The notes: generated from the sequence alone by a model not told the origin. Positions 1 through 7,704 are shown, numbered from the stretch's first letter. The stretch is 34,234 bases of DNA from Cohnella lubricantis (GCF_014212015.1 NZ_JACJVN010000072.1:1-34234), one strand, 5' to 3'. Numbers and translations are program-made.

Positions 1-1161
1 GATCAGCTGCAGCAGCGCGATGCCGCGGTTGTACTGGCCGAAGGCGGACAGCGCCTCGGCGGACGTATCGCCGGCGTTCTGCAGCAGACGCGGCACGGTG
101 AAGGTGTCGATCAGGCCGAACAACGGTACGACGACGGATGCGGCGGCGACCGGCAGCGCCACGCCGGCGATCCGCTTCAGCAGCGCAAGCCGCTTCTCGG
201 TCGGCGGCGCAGCTGCGTCCTCATTCTTATCCTTGCCCGATGCGTCAATCGCAACCCTAGCCGAGCTTGCGGCCGCCAGCCTCCGCTCTCCGCGCTGCGC
301 CCACAGCATCGCGAGCAGCCCTGCGGCAGCACCCGCCGCAAGCCCGCCATGCACCGCCGCTGCCGTCGATCCTGCCGACCAAGCGCCATGCAGCGCCCAG
401 AACAGCAGGACGAGCATGAATGCCACGCGCGCCGACTGCTCCGCCAGCTGCGAGAGAGCCGGCAACCTCATATCCATTCGCCCTTGCGAATAGCCTCGGA
501 GCACCGCTGTGAGCGGGGCGAACAGCAGCGCCAGCGACGACGTACGTATGGCGTCCTCCGCTTCCGACGCCCCCATCCAGTCCGCGAACAAGCCCGCTCC
601 CCATTGGAGCAGCGCGAACGCGACAAGTCCCGTGACGGAGAGCAGTCCCGCCGACCAGCGCAGCACGCGCCGCGCTCCCTGCTCGTCCCCGGCAGCCGTC
701 CGCTCTGCGACGAGCGCTGACACCGCCACCGGAATGCCCGCGGCCGCCAGCGTCATCCACATGACCGCGAGCGCATAGACCGCGCTGTAGAGGCCGAACA
801 CACGGTCGCCAGCCAAATTCTGCAGCGGAATCTTCTGCAGCGTGCCGATCAGCTTGGAGAGCAGCGCCGCCCCGCCGAGCCATGCAGCGCCCCGCGCCAT
901 GGACACGGCTCTCATGCCGGACGGAGCCGGCCGCCCTGCGGATGCGGTCCCCGCGCCAGCCCCTTCGACGGGAATATCTTCGATGGATGTCTCACCGTTG
1001 GACATCCCCGAGCCAGTTCTCTCGCTGGATTCCGATTCGCCGAATGTGTCTCCTCCGAAGGATGCCTCTCTCTCGCCGACTGCGCCTCCGTGCATGAAGG
1101 CTCCCTTGTCCTCGGATGGGTCTCTTCCCGATTTCCCGTTGTTCCTCCTGCCTATCGCCAT
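1..1161 (-). CDS. YabM/SpoVB-like polysaccharide flippase (MATE/MOP superfamily), partial
   Basis: The reading frame is open from an ATG at 1161 to the window edge, giving 387 codons with the C-terminus missing. Residues 84-155 carry the family's N-terminal pattern: a hydrophobic helix with ARGAAWLGGAALLSKLIGTL, then IPLQNLAGDRVFGLYS and a second helix rich in A, V and M. More hydrophobic helices follow at about 164-180, 230-250 and 262-282, and LKRIAGVALPVAAASVVVP near 315. Known relatives (SpoVB, YabM, MurJ-like) move lipid-linked glycans across the membrane. In B. subtilis yabM also follows spoVT, which supports the assignment. A GGAAGG sequence lies about 9 nt before the ATG. Residues 1-83 are an unusual hydrophilic, Gly/Ser/Glu-rich extension; the true start could be one of the internal ATGs (residues 53, 83 or 88). 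Recognition is by motif and context only. Confidence 0.82.
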   Translation of the reverse strand, partial: MAIGRRNNGKSGRDPSEDKGAFMHGGAVGEREASFGGDTFGESESSERTGSGMSNGETSIEDIPVEGAGAGTASAGRPAPSGMRAVSMARGAAWLGGAALLSKLIGTLQKIPLQNLAGDRVFGLYSAVYALAVMWMTLAAAGIPVAVSALVAERTAAGDEQGARRVLRWSAGLLSVTGLVAFALLQWGAGLFADWMGASEAEDAIRTSSLALLFAPLTAVLRGYSQGRMDMRLPALSQLAEQSARVAFMLVLLFWALHGAWSAGSTAAAVHGGLAAGAAAGLLAMLWAQRGERRLAAASSARVAIDASGKDKNEDAAAPPTEKRLALLKRIAGVALPVAAASVVVPLFGLIDTFTVPRLLQNAGDTSAEALSAFGQYNRGIALLQLI

Positions 1162-1250
1162 ACGTGCATTCCTTCCGTCCAACGCCCTTATCCTGAGCCG
1201 AATCTTGCCATGAACGCATTATAGCACGTATGCCAGACGGCTTATAAGGA

Positions 1251-1296
1251 AAAAAAAAGCTCCCCTGCGAGGTGGCGTTCCACCTTCGGGAAGCTT
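1251..1296 (-). terminator. Rho-independent terminator after spoVT
   Basis: On the minus strand, AAGCTTCCC pairs with GGGGAGCTT (one G-U pair), followed by a run of T. An inner AGGTGG/CCACCT hairpin sits in the loop. It separates spoVT from the yabM-like gene. Confidence 0.85.
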
Positions 1297-1306
1297 GGTA
1301 AACCTC

Positions 1307-1387
1307 GCTATGCCGGTAATGCCTTTACTGCCGCTGCTGCCATTACTGCAGCTACTGCCGTGTCTGCCTTCACTGCTCCATCTGCTT
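1307..1387 (-). repeat. 9-bp degenerate tandem repeat, nine units, spanning the spoVT 3' end
   Basis: On the plus strand the 81 bases divide exactly into nine 9-mers of the pattern NNN(C/A)TGCNN, for example GTAATGCCT, TTACTGCCG, CTGCTGCCA, CTACTGCCG. TGC at unit positions 5-7 is invariant. The spoVT stop codon lies inside the second unit from the right, so the last few codons of spoVT are part of the periodic tract. The rest is 3' untranslated sequence next to the terminator. Confidence 0.75.
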
Positions 1388-1912
1388 CGCCAGGAATCCG
1401 GCCGCCGTCTCGACCATCTTGCTCTCCATCTCGCCCATCGACACGTTCTCGTCTTTGCTTAAGAGCAGCACCGTGCCGATCGGATCTCCTCCAGCGACGA
1501 TCGGAGCGACGACTAAGGAAGTCAATGCCTCCGGCCCGTCGCGTAATATCTCATAGCTGCCAGACTGCCGCTCCAGCTGAATCTTGCGGTTCTCCATACA
1601 AGTCTCGAGCAGGCTGCCGACCGGCTTGTCCATGTACTCCTTCTTGGAAGCCCCGGCTACGGCGATAATCGTATCCCGGTCCGAGATGATCGCGGTATGG
1701 CCCGTGCTCTCTGACAGCGATTCGGCATACTCCTTGGCGAAGTCGCCAAGCTCGCCGATCGGCGAATATTTCTTAAGGATGACCTCGCCGTCACGATCCA
1801 CGAATATCTCGAGCGGATCTCCTTCGCGGATGCGGAGCGTGCGGCGGATTTCCTTCGGAATAACGACTCGACCGAGGTCATCAATGCGACGTACAATCCC
1901 GGTTGCTTTCAT
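1370..1912 (-). CDS. spoVT: Stage V sporulation transcription regulator SpoVT
   Basis: 180 residues, about the usual SpoVT length. Residues 1-50 form an AbrB-type swapped-hairpin DNA-binding domain (MKATGIVRRIDDLGRVVIP, then EIRRTLRIREGDPLEI). Residues from about 56 to the end match the GAF-like C-terminal domain, with TGHTAIISDRDTIIAVAG and a conserved ETAAGFLAKQMEQ end. In B. subtilis SpoVT is made in the forespore under sigma-G and tunes other sigma-G genes and spore coat and germination properties. Here it follows prsA and mfd on the same strand, but terminators and its own candidate sigma-G promoter isolate it. The ribosome-binding site is weak (AGCGGGG). The last codons fall in a 9-bp tandem repeat. 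Confidence 0.97.
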   Translation of the reverse strand: MKATGIVRRIDDLGRVVIPKEIRRTLRIREGDPLEIFVDRDGEVILKKYSPIGELGDFAKEYAESLSESTGHTAIISDRDTIIAVAGASKKEYMDKPVGSLLETCMENRKIQLERQSGSYEILRDGPEALTSLVVAPIVAGGDPIGTVLLLSKDENVSMGEMESKMVETAAGFLAKQMEQ

Positions 1913-2033
1913 AGCTCGTGTTGCCCCGCTTTCTTCGATGTTGTTGAACCTTGACGTGAGTCCCCGCGTGCGGGGGGCAGTGTATAACTGAACGATGGAA
2001 CCGTCAGTAGAGATTGACCCTTGATCTTGGGGA

Positions 2034-2063
2034 TAGTATTAACCCCTCCCAATATCTTATGCG
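2034..2063 (-). promoter_or_regulatory. Candidate sigma-G promoter of spoVT
   Basis: Minus-strand CGCATA (2058-2063), a 17-nt spacer and AATACTA (2034-2040) resemble the sigma-G consensus TGMATA and CATACTA. sigma-G control of spoVT is established in B. subtilis; the match here is by eye. A GC hairpin (CCCCGC/GCGGGG, 1962-1975) follows in the leader. Confidence 0.55.
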
Positions 2064-2183
2064 CTTGCCCACCGATGGAGAAATCAGCCAACGTTCTTCT
2101 AGAGGGTTCGTGCGGGAGTGCGCGTTTGGGGGTGCCGAGACGCCAACATGGCAAAACCTTCAGATTCAAGACCGTTAAGTGAG

Positions 2184-2226
2184 AAAATCTACATTTTATG
2201 TAGGCGGATAATCCGCAATTATGTAG
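2184..2226. other. Overlapping small inverted repeats beside the 51-bp array
   Basis: CTACAT (2189-2194) can pair with ATGTAG at 2198-2203, or with a second ATGTAG at 2221-2226 that would enclose the perfect palindrome GCGGAT-A-ATCCGC (2204-2216). AAAAT/ATTTT (2184-2197) gives a third, mutually exclusive option. The block starts about one 51-bp period before the first clear array unit and may include a degenerate unit. Function unknown. Confidence 0.45.
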
Positions 2227-2251
2227 ATGGAACTCCAGCTCCTCGACGACA

Positions 2252-2455
2252 GTGAGGTGCTCAATCCCTTACGCTAACTTGATCCTCAGCGTCTCATCGA
2301 TTGTGAGGTACCCAGTACTTCACTTTAAGCTAGTCTCCCGAGTTTCCGCGAATGTGGGGCACTTAATACCCCACTTTAGTCCAATCCCCTTTTACTCCAC
2401 GAATGTAAGGTACTCGTTACCTCACATTAATCCGCCTCCCGCGCCTCAGAGAATA
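2252..2455. repeat. 51-bp tandem array of four hairpin-forming units
   Basis: Units begin at 2252, 2303, 2354 and 2405, exactly 51 bp apart. Each starts with an inverted repeat, followed by a TTTAA-like step, a C/T-rich tract and, in most units, CGA(A/T)T. Stems are GTGAGG/CCTTAC; GTGAGGTAC/GTACTTCAC with a 3-nt loop; GTGGGG/CCCCAC; and GTAAGGTA/TACCTCAC. Base changes on one arm are mostly matched, or left as wobble pairs, on the other arm, which suggests the fold rather than the sequence is kept. The array lies between the prsA terminator and the spoVT promoter, in a 727-bp stretch (1913-2639) with no convincing gene. The strand of any transcript is not clear: wobble pairs favour plus in units 1 and 2, minus in unit 4. 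51 is a multiple of 3, so an open frame of 17-residue repeats runs through it, but it has no ribosome-binding site. Confidence 0.8.
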
Positions 2456-2564
2456 TGATGGCAGCCCCAAGCCGCTTCCCCTGCCCCCCCTTTTCAATGG
2501 GCTGCTAGCGGTAGCCTAGCTTTGCCATGCGCATTTTCCACCGTGCGTGCTGACACGATTTCAT

Positions 2565-2612
2565 AAAAAAAAGCCCTCCGCAATCGGCGCGGTGGGCGCC
2601 AACGGGAGGGCT
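2565..2612 (-). terminator. Rho-independent terminator after prsA
   Basis: Minus-strand AGCCCTCC pairs with GGAGGGCT around an inner GGCGC/GCGCC stem, followed by eight T. It ends the mfd-prsA transcript. Confidence 0.9.
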
Positions 2613-2639
2613 TGTCCATCTTATGCTGCTTGCAATGCG

Positions 2640-3773
2640 TTATTGTCCGGCGGAAGCCGACGGAGACGCGCTGGCGGACGGCGATGCCGATGCGCTGGCG
2701 GATGGCTCCGGAGCCGCTTCCGGAAGCGTCACTTGAACGTTCAGCTTCGTCTCTTGCTCTTCCATATAAGATTGCATCTGCGGATCGACGATCGAGCTGA
2801 CGATCTCATCCTTGTCGGTCTGCGACAGCTTGTCGTAGGTTGACTCTTCGCGCTTCTCGACCAAGATGACGTGATAGCCGTAATCCGTCTTGACCGGATC
2901 GCCGATCTTGCCGATCGGCTGCGTGTTCGCAGCGTTCTTGAACTCCTCGACCCAGTTCTTCGCCACAGTCGGCTCGTACAAGCCGCCGTTGTCCGCCGAG
3001 CCGGGATCATCGGAATACTCCTTCGCCAGCTTGGTCCAGTCGCCGCCGGCTTCGAGCTGGGCTTTGACGTCCTGCGCCCGCTTGAGCGCTTCTTCATCAG
3101 TGCGCGTGACCGTCTCTCCTGCGTCGTTCGTAGTCGATGTGGAGACGAGAATGTGACGGACAGTGTCGACGTTGTAATCGGACGGTGCCTTGTCGTAGAT
3201 CGCCTTAATGTCCGTATCCTTCACGGCAGCCGTCAACTCTTGCTGCTTCGCTTGGATGATCTCGCCGGAAGAGATGACAGTGTCGAAGATATTGTACATA
3301 TCTTCTTCGGTCATATTGTTAGACTTCATCGCATCCTGAAGAGACGCGGCGTTCTCGCCTTTGAGCGCCTCCGCCATCTGCGCCTTGAAGTCGTCGAGCT
3401 GCTTCTGCGCATCTTGCTTCTGCTCGTCCGACACTTGGCCGGCCAGAACCTTGTAGACCGCATATTGCTTGACGAATTGCTCCTTGAACTGCGGAATCGA
3501 CATATACATGGCGATTTGCGGATCTTGCATGATGCTCATGAAGCCCACATATTTGGCGAAGTCGCCTTCCGTTATCTGTCCGCCGTCATACGTCGCAATG
3601 ACGGTATCGGCGGGTATATCTTCGCTTGCGCTTGCGCTCGCGCTCGGACTCGCCGCAGCGTCGCCGTTGTTATCATCCTTCTTGCCGCATCCGGCCAACA
3701 GGCCGATAAGCAGCGCCAGAGCCAGCAGCGTAATAGCCGTCCGGCTGAACGGGCTGCTTCTAGGGTGCAACAT
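2640..3773 (-). CDS. prsA: PrsA-type lipoprotein foldase (PpiC/parvulin peptidyl-prolyl isomerase)
   Basis: 377 residues from the ATG at 3773, chosen because AAGGGGG lies 8 nt upstream and the protein then begins with a lipoprotein signal (basic N-terminus, hydrophobic core about 13-26, lipobox LLAG-C). The mature protein starts with a Ser/Ala/Pro linker, then an all-helical N-terminal region. A parvulin domain follows at about 205-325 (VRHILVST, LAKEYSDDPGSADNGGLYEP, GYHVILVEKRE). It ends with a second Ser/Ala/Pro-rich tail of about 25 residues. Relatives help secreted proteins fold at the outer face of the membrane. The start overlaps the mfd stop by 14 nt, so the two are probably cotranscribed and coupled; B. 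subtilis has spoVT directly after mfd. Which secreted clients it serves cannot be read from sequence. It could equally be called a SurA/PpiC-family lipoprotein. Confidence 0.9.
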   Translation of the reverse strand: MLHPRSSPFSRTAITLLALALLIGLLAGCGKKDDNNGDAAASPSASASASEDIPADTVIATYDGGQITEGDFAKYVGFMSIMQDPQIAMYMSIPQFKEQFVKQYAVYKVLAGQVSDEQKQDAQKQLDDFKAQMAEALKGENAASLQDAMKSNNMTEEDMYNIFDTVISSGEIIQAKQQELTAAVKDTDIKAIYDKAPSDYNVDTVRHILVSTSTTNDAGETVTRTDEEALKRAQDVKAQLEAGGDWTKLAKEYSDDPGSADNGGLYEPTVAKNWVEEFKNAANTQPIGKIGDPVKTDYGYHVILVEKREESTYDKLSQTDKDEIVSSIVDPQMQSYMEEQETKLNVQVTLPEAAPEPSASASASPSASASPSASAGQ

Positions 3774-6700
3774 CTTGTAATTCCCCCTTGATATTAGTTG
3801 CTTCTTTGTATTGTAACAGAAATTCCTCGACGAAAGCCAACATAGCGTCGTCATCCAGCCCTCGAACGAGAAGCTTGAGCGTCAACTGCGGGTTCGCCGT
3901 GATGAGCTGCAGCTTCCCCTTCAGCTTCAGCTCCAATGTCTTGAGCTTAGCCCCATCCACTTCCTTGCTGAACTTCTCCGCGAATTTGAGCTGGATCTCA
4001 TCCCCCCGCTTCGACATCGATTCAATGCCATAGTGTCTGCCATAGACCTTAATTCGCGCGACCGCCAGCAGATTAAGCACTGCCTTGGGCGGATCGCCGA
4101 AGCGGTCAACCAGCTCTTCCAGCAGGTCGGAGACGTCTTCAAGCGCTGCGGCGGCGGCGACCTTCTTGTAGATCTCGATCTTCTGAATGCTGTCGTAGAT
4201 GTAGTCGGAAGGCAGGTACGCATCTACGCTCAGATCCAGCTGCGTATTGACAGGCGCCGGAACGACGGCTTCCTCTCCGAACTTCTCCAGCTTGCGCGCT
4301 TGAATCTCTTCCGCGAGCATCTGGGAATAGAGATCGAAGCCGACCGACGCGATGAAGCCGTGCTGCTCCGCGCCGAGCAGATTGCCGGCGCCGCGGATGG
4401 CCAAGTCGCGCATGGCGATCTTGAAGCCGGAGCCGAGCTCAGTGAACTCCTTGATCGACTGCAGCCGCTTCTCGGCCACTTCCGTCAGCACCTTGTCCCT
4501 CTGATAGGTGAAGTACGCGTAGGCGATCCGGTTCGAACGGCCGACCCGTCCCCGCAGCTGGTAGAGCTGGGATAAGCCCATTTTATCCGCGTCGTGCACG
4601 ATAAGCGTGTTGACGTTCGGAATGTCGACGCCGGTCTCGATGATGCTCGTGCTGACGAGCACGTCATATTCGCCGTCGAGGAAGTCCAGAATGGTCCGCT
4701 CCAGCTCCTGCTCGGACATCTGGCCGTGCGCGACCGCGATCTTCGCATCCGGCACGAGCGCAGAGATCTGCTCCGCCATCTGATAGATGCCTTGGACGCG
4801 ATTATACAGGAAGTAGACCTGCCCGTCGCGCGCCATCTCCCGCTCAATCGCCTCGCGAACGAGCGTAGGGCTGTATTCGACGACGTACGTCTGCACGGGG
4901 AACCGGTTCTCCGGCGGCGTCTCGATGACCGATAAGTCCCGAACGCCGAGCATGGACATGTGCAGCGTGCGCGGAATCGGCGTTGCTGTCAGTGTCAGCA
5001 CGTCAACATTTGTTTTCAGCCGCTTCAGCTTCTCCTTGTGGGACACGCCGAACCGCTGCTCCTCGTCGACGATCAATAGGCCCAGATCCTTAAAGACAAT
5101 ATCCTGCGACAGCAGACGATGCGTGCCGATGACGATGTCCACGGTGCCCGCCTTCAGCCCCTTCATCGACTCCGTCTGCTCCTTGCGGGAGCGGAACCGG
5201 CTGAGCACGCGAATCTGGAACGGATAGCCCGAGAACCGCTCGCGGAACGTCTCGTAGTGCTGCTGCGCCAGAATCGTCGTCGGCACGAGCACGGCGACCT
5301 GCTTGCCTTCGATCGCCGCCTTGAACGCGGCGCGGACAGCGACTTCGGTCTTGCCGTAGCCGACGTCTCCGCACAATAGACGGTCCATCGGACGCGGCTG
5401 CTGCATATCCTTCTTGATCTCTTCGATCGCCCGCAGCTGGTCCGGCGTCTCCTCGTAAGGGAACATCGCTTCGAACTCCTGCTGATAAGGCGTATCCTCG
5501 CCGAAGGCCAGCCCTCGCGTCGCCTGCCGCTCGGCATACAGCTTGATTAGGTCGTCGGCAATATCCTTGACGGAGGAGCGAACCTTCGACTTCACCCGGT
5601 TCCATTCGGCGCCGCCAAGCTTGTTCACCTTCGGCTCCTTCTCTTCGGAGCCCACATACTTCTGAATGAGGTCGAACTGCTCCACAGGCACGGACAGCCG
5701 GTCCCCGCCCGCATAGACGATGTGGAGATAGTCTTTATGAATGCCGTTAATCTCCAGCGTGCCGATGCCCAGATACTTGCCGATGCCGTGGTTCTGATGG
5801 ACGACGTAATCGCCGACCTTCAGATCGGTGTAGCTCTTCAGCCGCTCCGCGTTATCCATCCGGCGATCGACGCGGCGCGCCTTCCGCTGCTTCTGTGTGA
5901 ACATCTCGCCTTCGGTGATGACGACGAGCTTGACCGAAGGCAGCTCGAAGCCGCTCTGCAGGTTGCCCTGCGCGATCTCAGGCGCCGCGATGTGATAATC
6001 GTCCAGCACCCGCCGCATCCGGTCGGCGCGATCCGCGTTCCCGGCCAGCATGACAATGTGAGCACCGCTCTTGCGCCACCGCTCCATCTCGGCCTTCAGC
6101 ACATTCATCTGCCCGTGGAAGTTCTGCATGGTCCGGCAGGTAATGTTCACGATGTTCTGCGGCTGGGTGTGCGGAATTTGGCGGACGAACAGGTTCAGAT
6201 AGACCGTCTGGAACGCCTTCGGATGAAGCGCTTGCTCGGCCTCAAGGGCCAGCACGAAGCCTGGAAGCGACTTGCCCTGCTGCAGCAGATGCGTCGAATA
6301 TTCCGTCTCGTCCCGCTCCAACTGGCGCGCCGTCTCCTGCAGCCGGGTCGGCTCGTCCATGAACAGCACCGTGTCCTTCGGCACGTAATCCAGCAGCGTC
6401 TGTCTCTCGGGATAGAGCAAAGAGATATATTTATAGATTTCAGAAAAGTAAATGTTCTGACGAAGTAAATCCATCTCTCTGGAGATCTCGGCGCGCAGCC
6501 GCTCCTTCGCCTGCCGGTCGCTCATTCGATCCAGCTGGCGCTCCAGCAGCTCGCCGGCATGCTGGGCGGCATTGGCGAACCGCCTCTCGTCGGCGACAAT
6601 CTCGCGGCAAGGGCGCACCGTGTAGGCATCGAGCTTGTCGATCGAGCGCTGGTCGGCCGGGTCGAACGTGCGGATCGAATCGATCTCGTCGTCGAACCAT

Positions 6701-7284
6701 TCGACGCGCACCGCGACAGCCGAAGTGAGCGGATAGAAGTCGGCGATGCCGCCCCGAACGCTAAGATGCCCCTTCTGCTCGACGCGATCCACGCGTTCAT
6801 AGCCAAGACCGATCATGCGCGAGAGGAACTCGTTCATCGGCAGCGAATCCCCGACTTTGAGCCGGACACGGCTCTGCGCCATCGTCATCCGGTCGGGCTG
6901 GAATCTCCGCACGCCGGAGAAGGGCACGACAACGACCCCGCGGAAGCCTTCCGCGAGTTGAAGCAGCACATCCATCCGTCTCGCGGAGGTCTCGGGACTG
7001 GAGATAGCCGTCTCCGCCGCGATCAGCTCATTCGCGGGATACAACAGCACCTCTTCCGCGGACAAGCATTCCTGCAGATCCTCCATCATTTTCTGCGCCG
7101 CGAACATGTTATGCGTAACGACCAGCATCGGTCGATTCAGTTCGCGGAACAGGGATGCGATCATGACCTGTCTGGCCGAACCCGATAATCCGGCGACCAG
7201 CTGTTCCCGCATGCCGCTGCGTACGCCTGCAAGAATGGAGGCGACGTCGGGATCGGAGGCAAACGTATTCATAAGCGCCTGCAT
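3760..7284 (-). CDS. mfd: Transcription-repair coupling factor Mfd
   Basis: 1174 residues, close to B. subtilis Mfd. The ATG at 7284 follows GAAAGGGG; longer starts would run into the fin terminator. Order of domains: a degenerate UvrB-like module (1-about 350), a CarD-like RNA-polymerase interaction domain (VGDYVVHQNHGIGKYLGI, about 500-580), a RecG-like ATP-dependent translocase with Walker A (GDVGYGKTEVA), the box DEEQRFG and motif VI (QLRGRVGRSNR), and a C-terminal TRCF domain. Mfd pushes or removes RNA polymerase stalled at DNA lesions and recruits UvrA. It lies between fin and prsA as in the fin-mfd order of B. subtilis. No broken motif is seen. Confidence 0.97.
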   Translation of the reverse strand: MQALMNTFASDPDVASILAGVRSGMREQLVAGLSGSARQVMIASLFRELNRPMLVVTHNMFAAQKMMEDLQECLSAEEVLLYPANELIAAETAISSPETSARRMDVLLQLAEGFRGVVVVPFSGVRRFQPDRMTMAQSRVRLKVGDSLPMNEFLSRMIGLGYERVDRVEQKGHLSVRGGIADFYPLTSAVAVRVEWFDDEIDSIRTFDPADQRSIDKLDAYTVRPCREIVADERRFANAAQHAGELLERQLDRMSDRQAKERLRAEISREMDLLRQNIYFSEIYKYISLLYPERQTLLDYVPKDTVLFMDEPTRLQETARQLERDETEYSTHLLQQGKSLPGFVLALEAEQALHPKAFQTVYLNLFVRQIPHTQPQNIVNITCRTMQNFHGQMNVLKAEMERWRKSGAHIVMLAGNADRADRMRRVLDDYHIAAPEIAQGNLQSGFELPSVKLVVITEGEMFTQKQRKARRVDRRMDNAERLKSYTDLKVGDYVVHQNHGIGKYLGIGTLEINGIHKDYLHIVYAGGDRLSVPVEQFDLIQKYVGSEEKEPKVNKLGGAEWNRVKSKVRSSVKDIADDLIKLYAERQATRGLAFGEDTPYQQEFEAMFPYEETPDQLRAIEEIKKDMQQPRPMDRLLCGDVGYGKTEVAVRAAFKAAIEGKQVAVLVPTTILAQQHYETFRERFSGYPFQIRVLSRFRSRKEQTESMKGLKAGTVDIVIGTHRLLSQDIVFKDLGLLIVDEEQRFGVSHKEKLKRLKTNVDVLTLTATPIPRTLHMSMLGVRDLSVIETPPENRFPVQTYVVEYSPTLVREAIEREMARDGQVYFLYNRVQGIYQMAEQISALVPDAKIAVAHGQMSEQELERTILDFLDGEYDVLVSTSIIETGVDIPNVNTLIVHDADKMGLSQLYQLRGRVGRSNRIAYAYFTYQRDKVLTEVAEKRLQSIKEFTELGSGFKIAMRDLAIRGAGNLLGAEQHGFIASVGFDLYSQMLAEEIQARKLEKFGEEAVVPAPVNTQLDLSVDAYLPSDYIYDSIQKIEIYKKVAAAAALEDVSDLLEELVDRFGDPPKAVLNLLAVARIKVYGRHYGIESMSKRGDEIQLKFAEKFSKEVDGAKLKTLELKLKGKLQLITANPQLTLKLLVRGLDDDAMLAFVEEFLLQYKEATNIKGELQDVAP

Positions 7285-7347
7285 GGCGTTTCCCCTTTCA
7301 TCTGCATCACGCCAAACGGCCTCGCCCCTCATCCGGGAGCGAGACTT

Positions 7348-7379
7348 AAAAAAGAAGCCCCGGCTCATGCCAAGGCCTC
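7348..7379 (-). terminator. Rho-independent terminator after fin
   Basis: Minus-strand GAGGCCTTGGC pairs with GCCGGGGCTTC (a few G-U pairs) and is followed by a T-rich tail. It implies mfd has its own promoter. Confidence 0.85.
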
Positions 7380-7395
7380 CGCATCTGTTGACGGT

Positions 7396-7626
7396 TCATT
7401 GGAGCGGATTGGACAAGAGCGCCAGCTCCGGATTGCTCTCCAGCGTCTGGCTGCAATAATCGCAGATAACCCTTACCGTCACGTCTCCGTTGGAATTATA
7501 CGATATTATACGCTTTCGCTCTTCGGGGGTCAAGAAATGCAAGCCCAGCTTATACTCGGGGACCTGCTCATTCTCGAAGCTTCCGAGAGGCATCTGGCAA
7601 TGCCGGCAGACATAGTTCACAGCCAT
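7396..7626 (-). CDS. fin: Anti-sigma-F factor Fin (YabK)
   Basis: 76 residues, the same length as B. subtilis Fin. The ATG at 7626 follows GAAGGAGG. Two CxxC pairs (C7/C10 and C55/C58) suggest one zinc site. Conserved middle: HFLTPEERKRIISYNSNGDV. Fin is made in the forespore under sigma-F and binds core RNA polymerase to help the switch from sigma-F to sigma-G. A sigma-F-like promoter is visible just upstream (7675-7704), and a perfect GC hairpin (GCGGCG/CGCCGC, 7653-7666) lies in the leader. Its place between pth and mfd matches B. subtilis. Confidence 0.93.
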   Translation of the reverse strand: MAVNYVCRHCQMPLGSFENEQVPEYKLGLHFLTPEERKRIISYNSNGDVTVRVICDYCSQTLESNPELALLSNPLQ

Positions 7627-7674
7627 ATGTATGCCTCCTTCTGGACAGTTATGCGGCGTTCGCCGCGTTACCTC

Positions 7675-7704
7675 CAGTATGCCCGGCATTGGCTGAACTT
7701 AAGC
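7675..7704 (-). promoter_or_regulatory. Candidate sigma-F promoter of fin
   Basis: Minus-strand GCTTA (7700-7704), a 15-nt spacer and GGGCATACTG (7675-7684). The -10 fits the sigma-F pattern GGNNANAHTR fully; the -35 fits GYATA at 4 of 5 positions. sigma-F control of fin is known in B. subtilis. Confidence 0.6.

Noticed and set aside
257..883. Minus-strand frame of 208 codons rich in Arg/Gly/Ala
   Set aside because: It is out of frame with the flippase coding sequence, which has transmembrane helices and family motifs over the same bases.
1909..2169. Minus-strand frame of 86 codons upstream of spoVT
   Set aside because: It has no recognisable pattern, overlaps the spoVT start and covers the candidate sigma-G promoter and leader hairpin.
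2252..2455. CRISPR array
   Set aside because: The units are degenerate across their whole length with no constant repeat and unique spacer, and no cas gene is present.
2252..2458. A 68-codon plus-strand frame of 17-residue repeats (VRYxxPHF-like) through the 51-bp array
   Set aside because: The period of 51 is a multiple of 3, so a repeat-wide open frame is automatic. There is no ribosome-binding site, the start is a GTG at the repeat edge, and the DNA-level hairpins explain the conservation better.
5722..7188. Long plus-strand frames antisense to mfd, and similar ones opposite prsA, glmU, tmk and others
   Set aside because: They mirror high-GC third positions of real genes, show His/Arg/Leu-rich shadow composition, and lack ribosome-binding sites.
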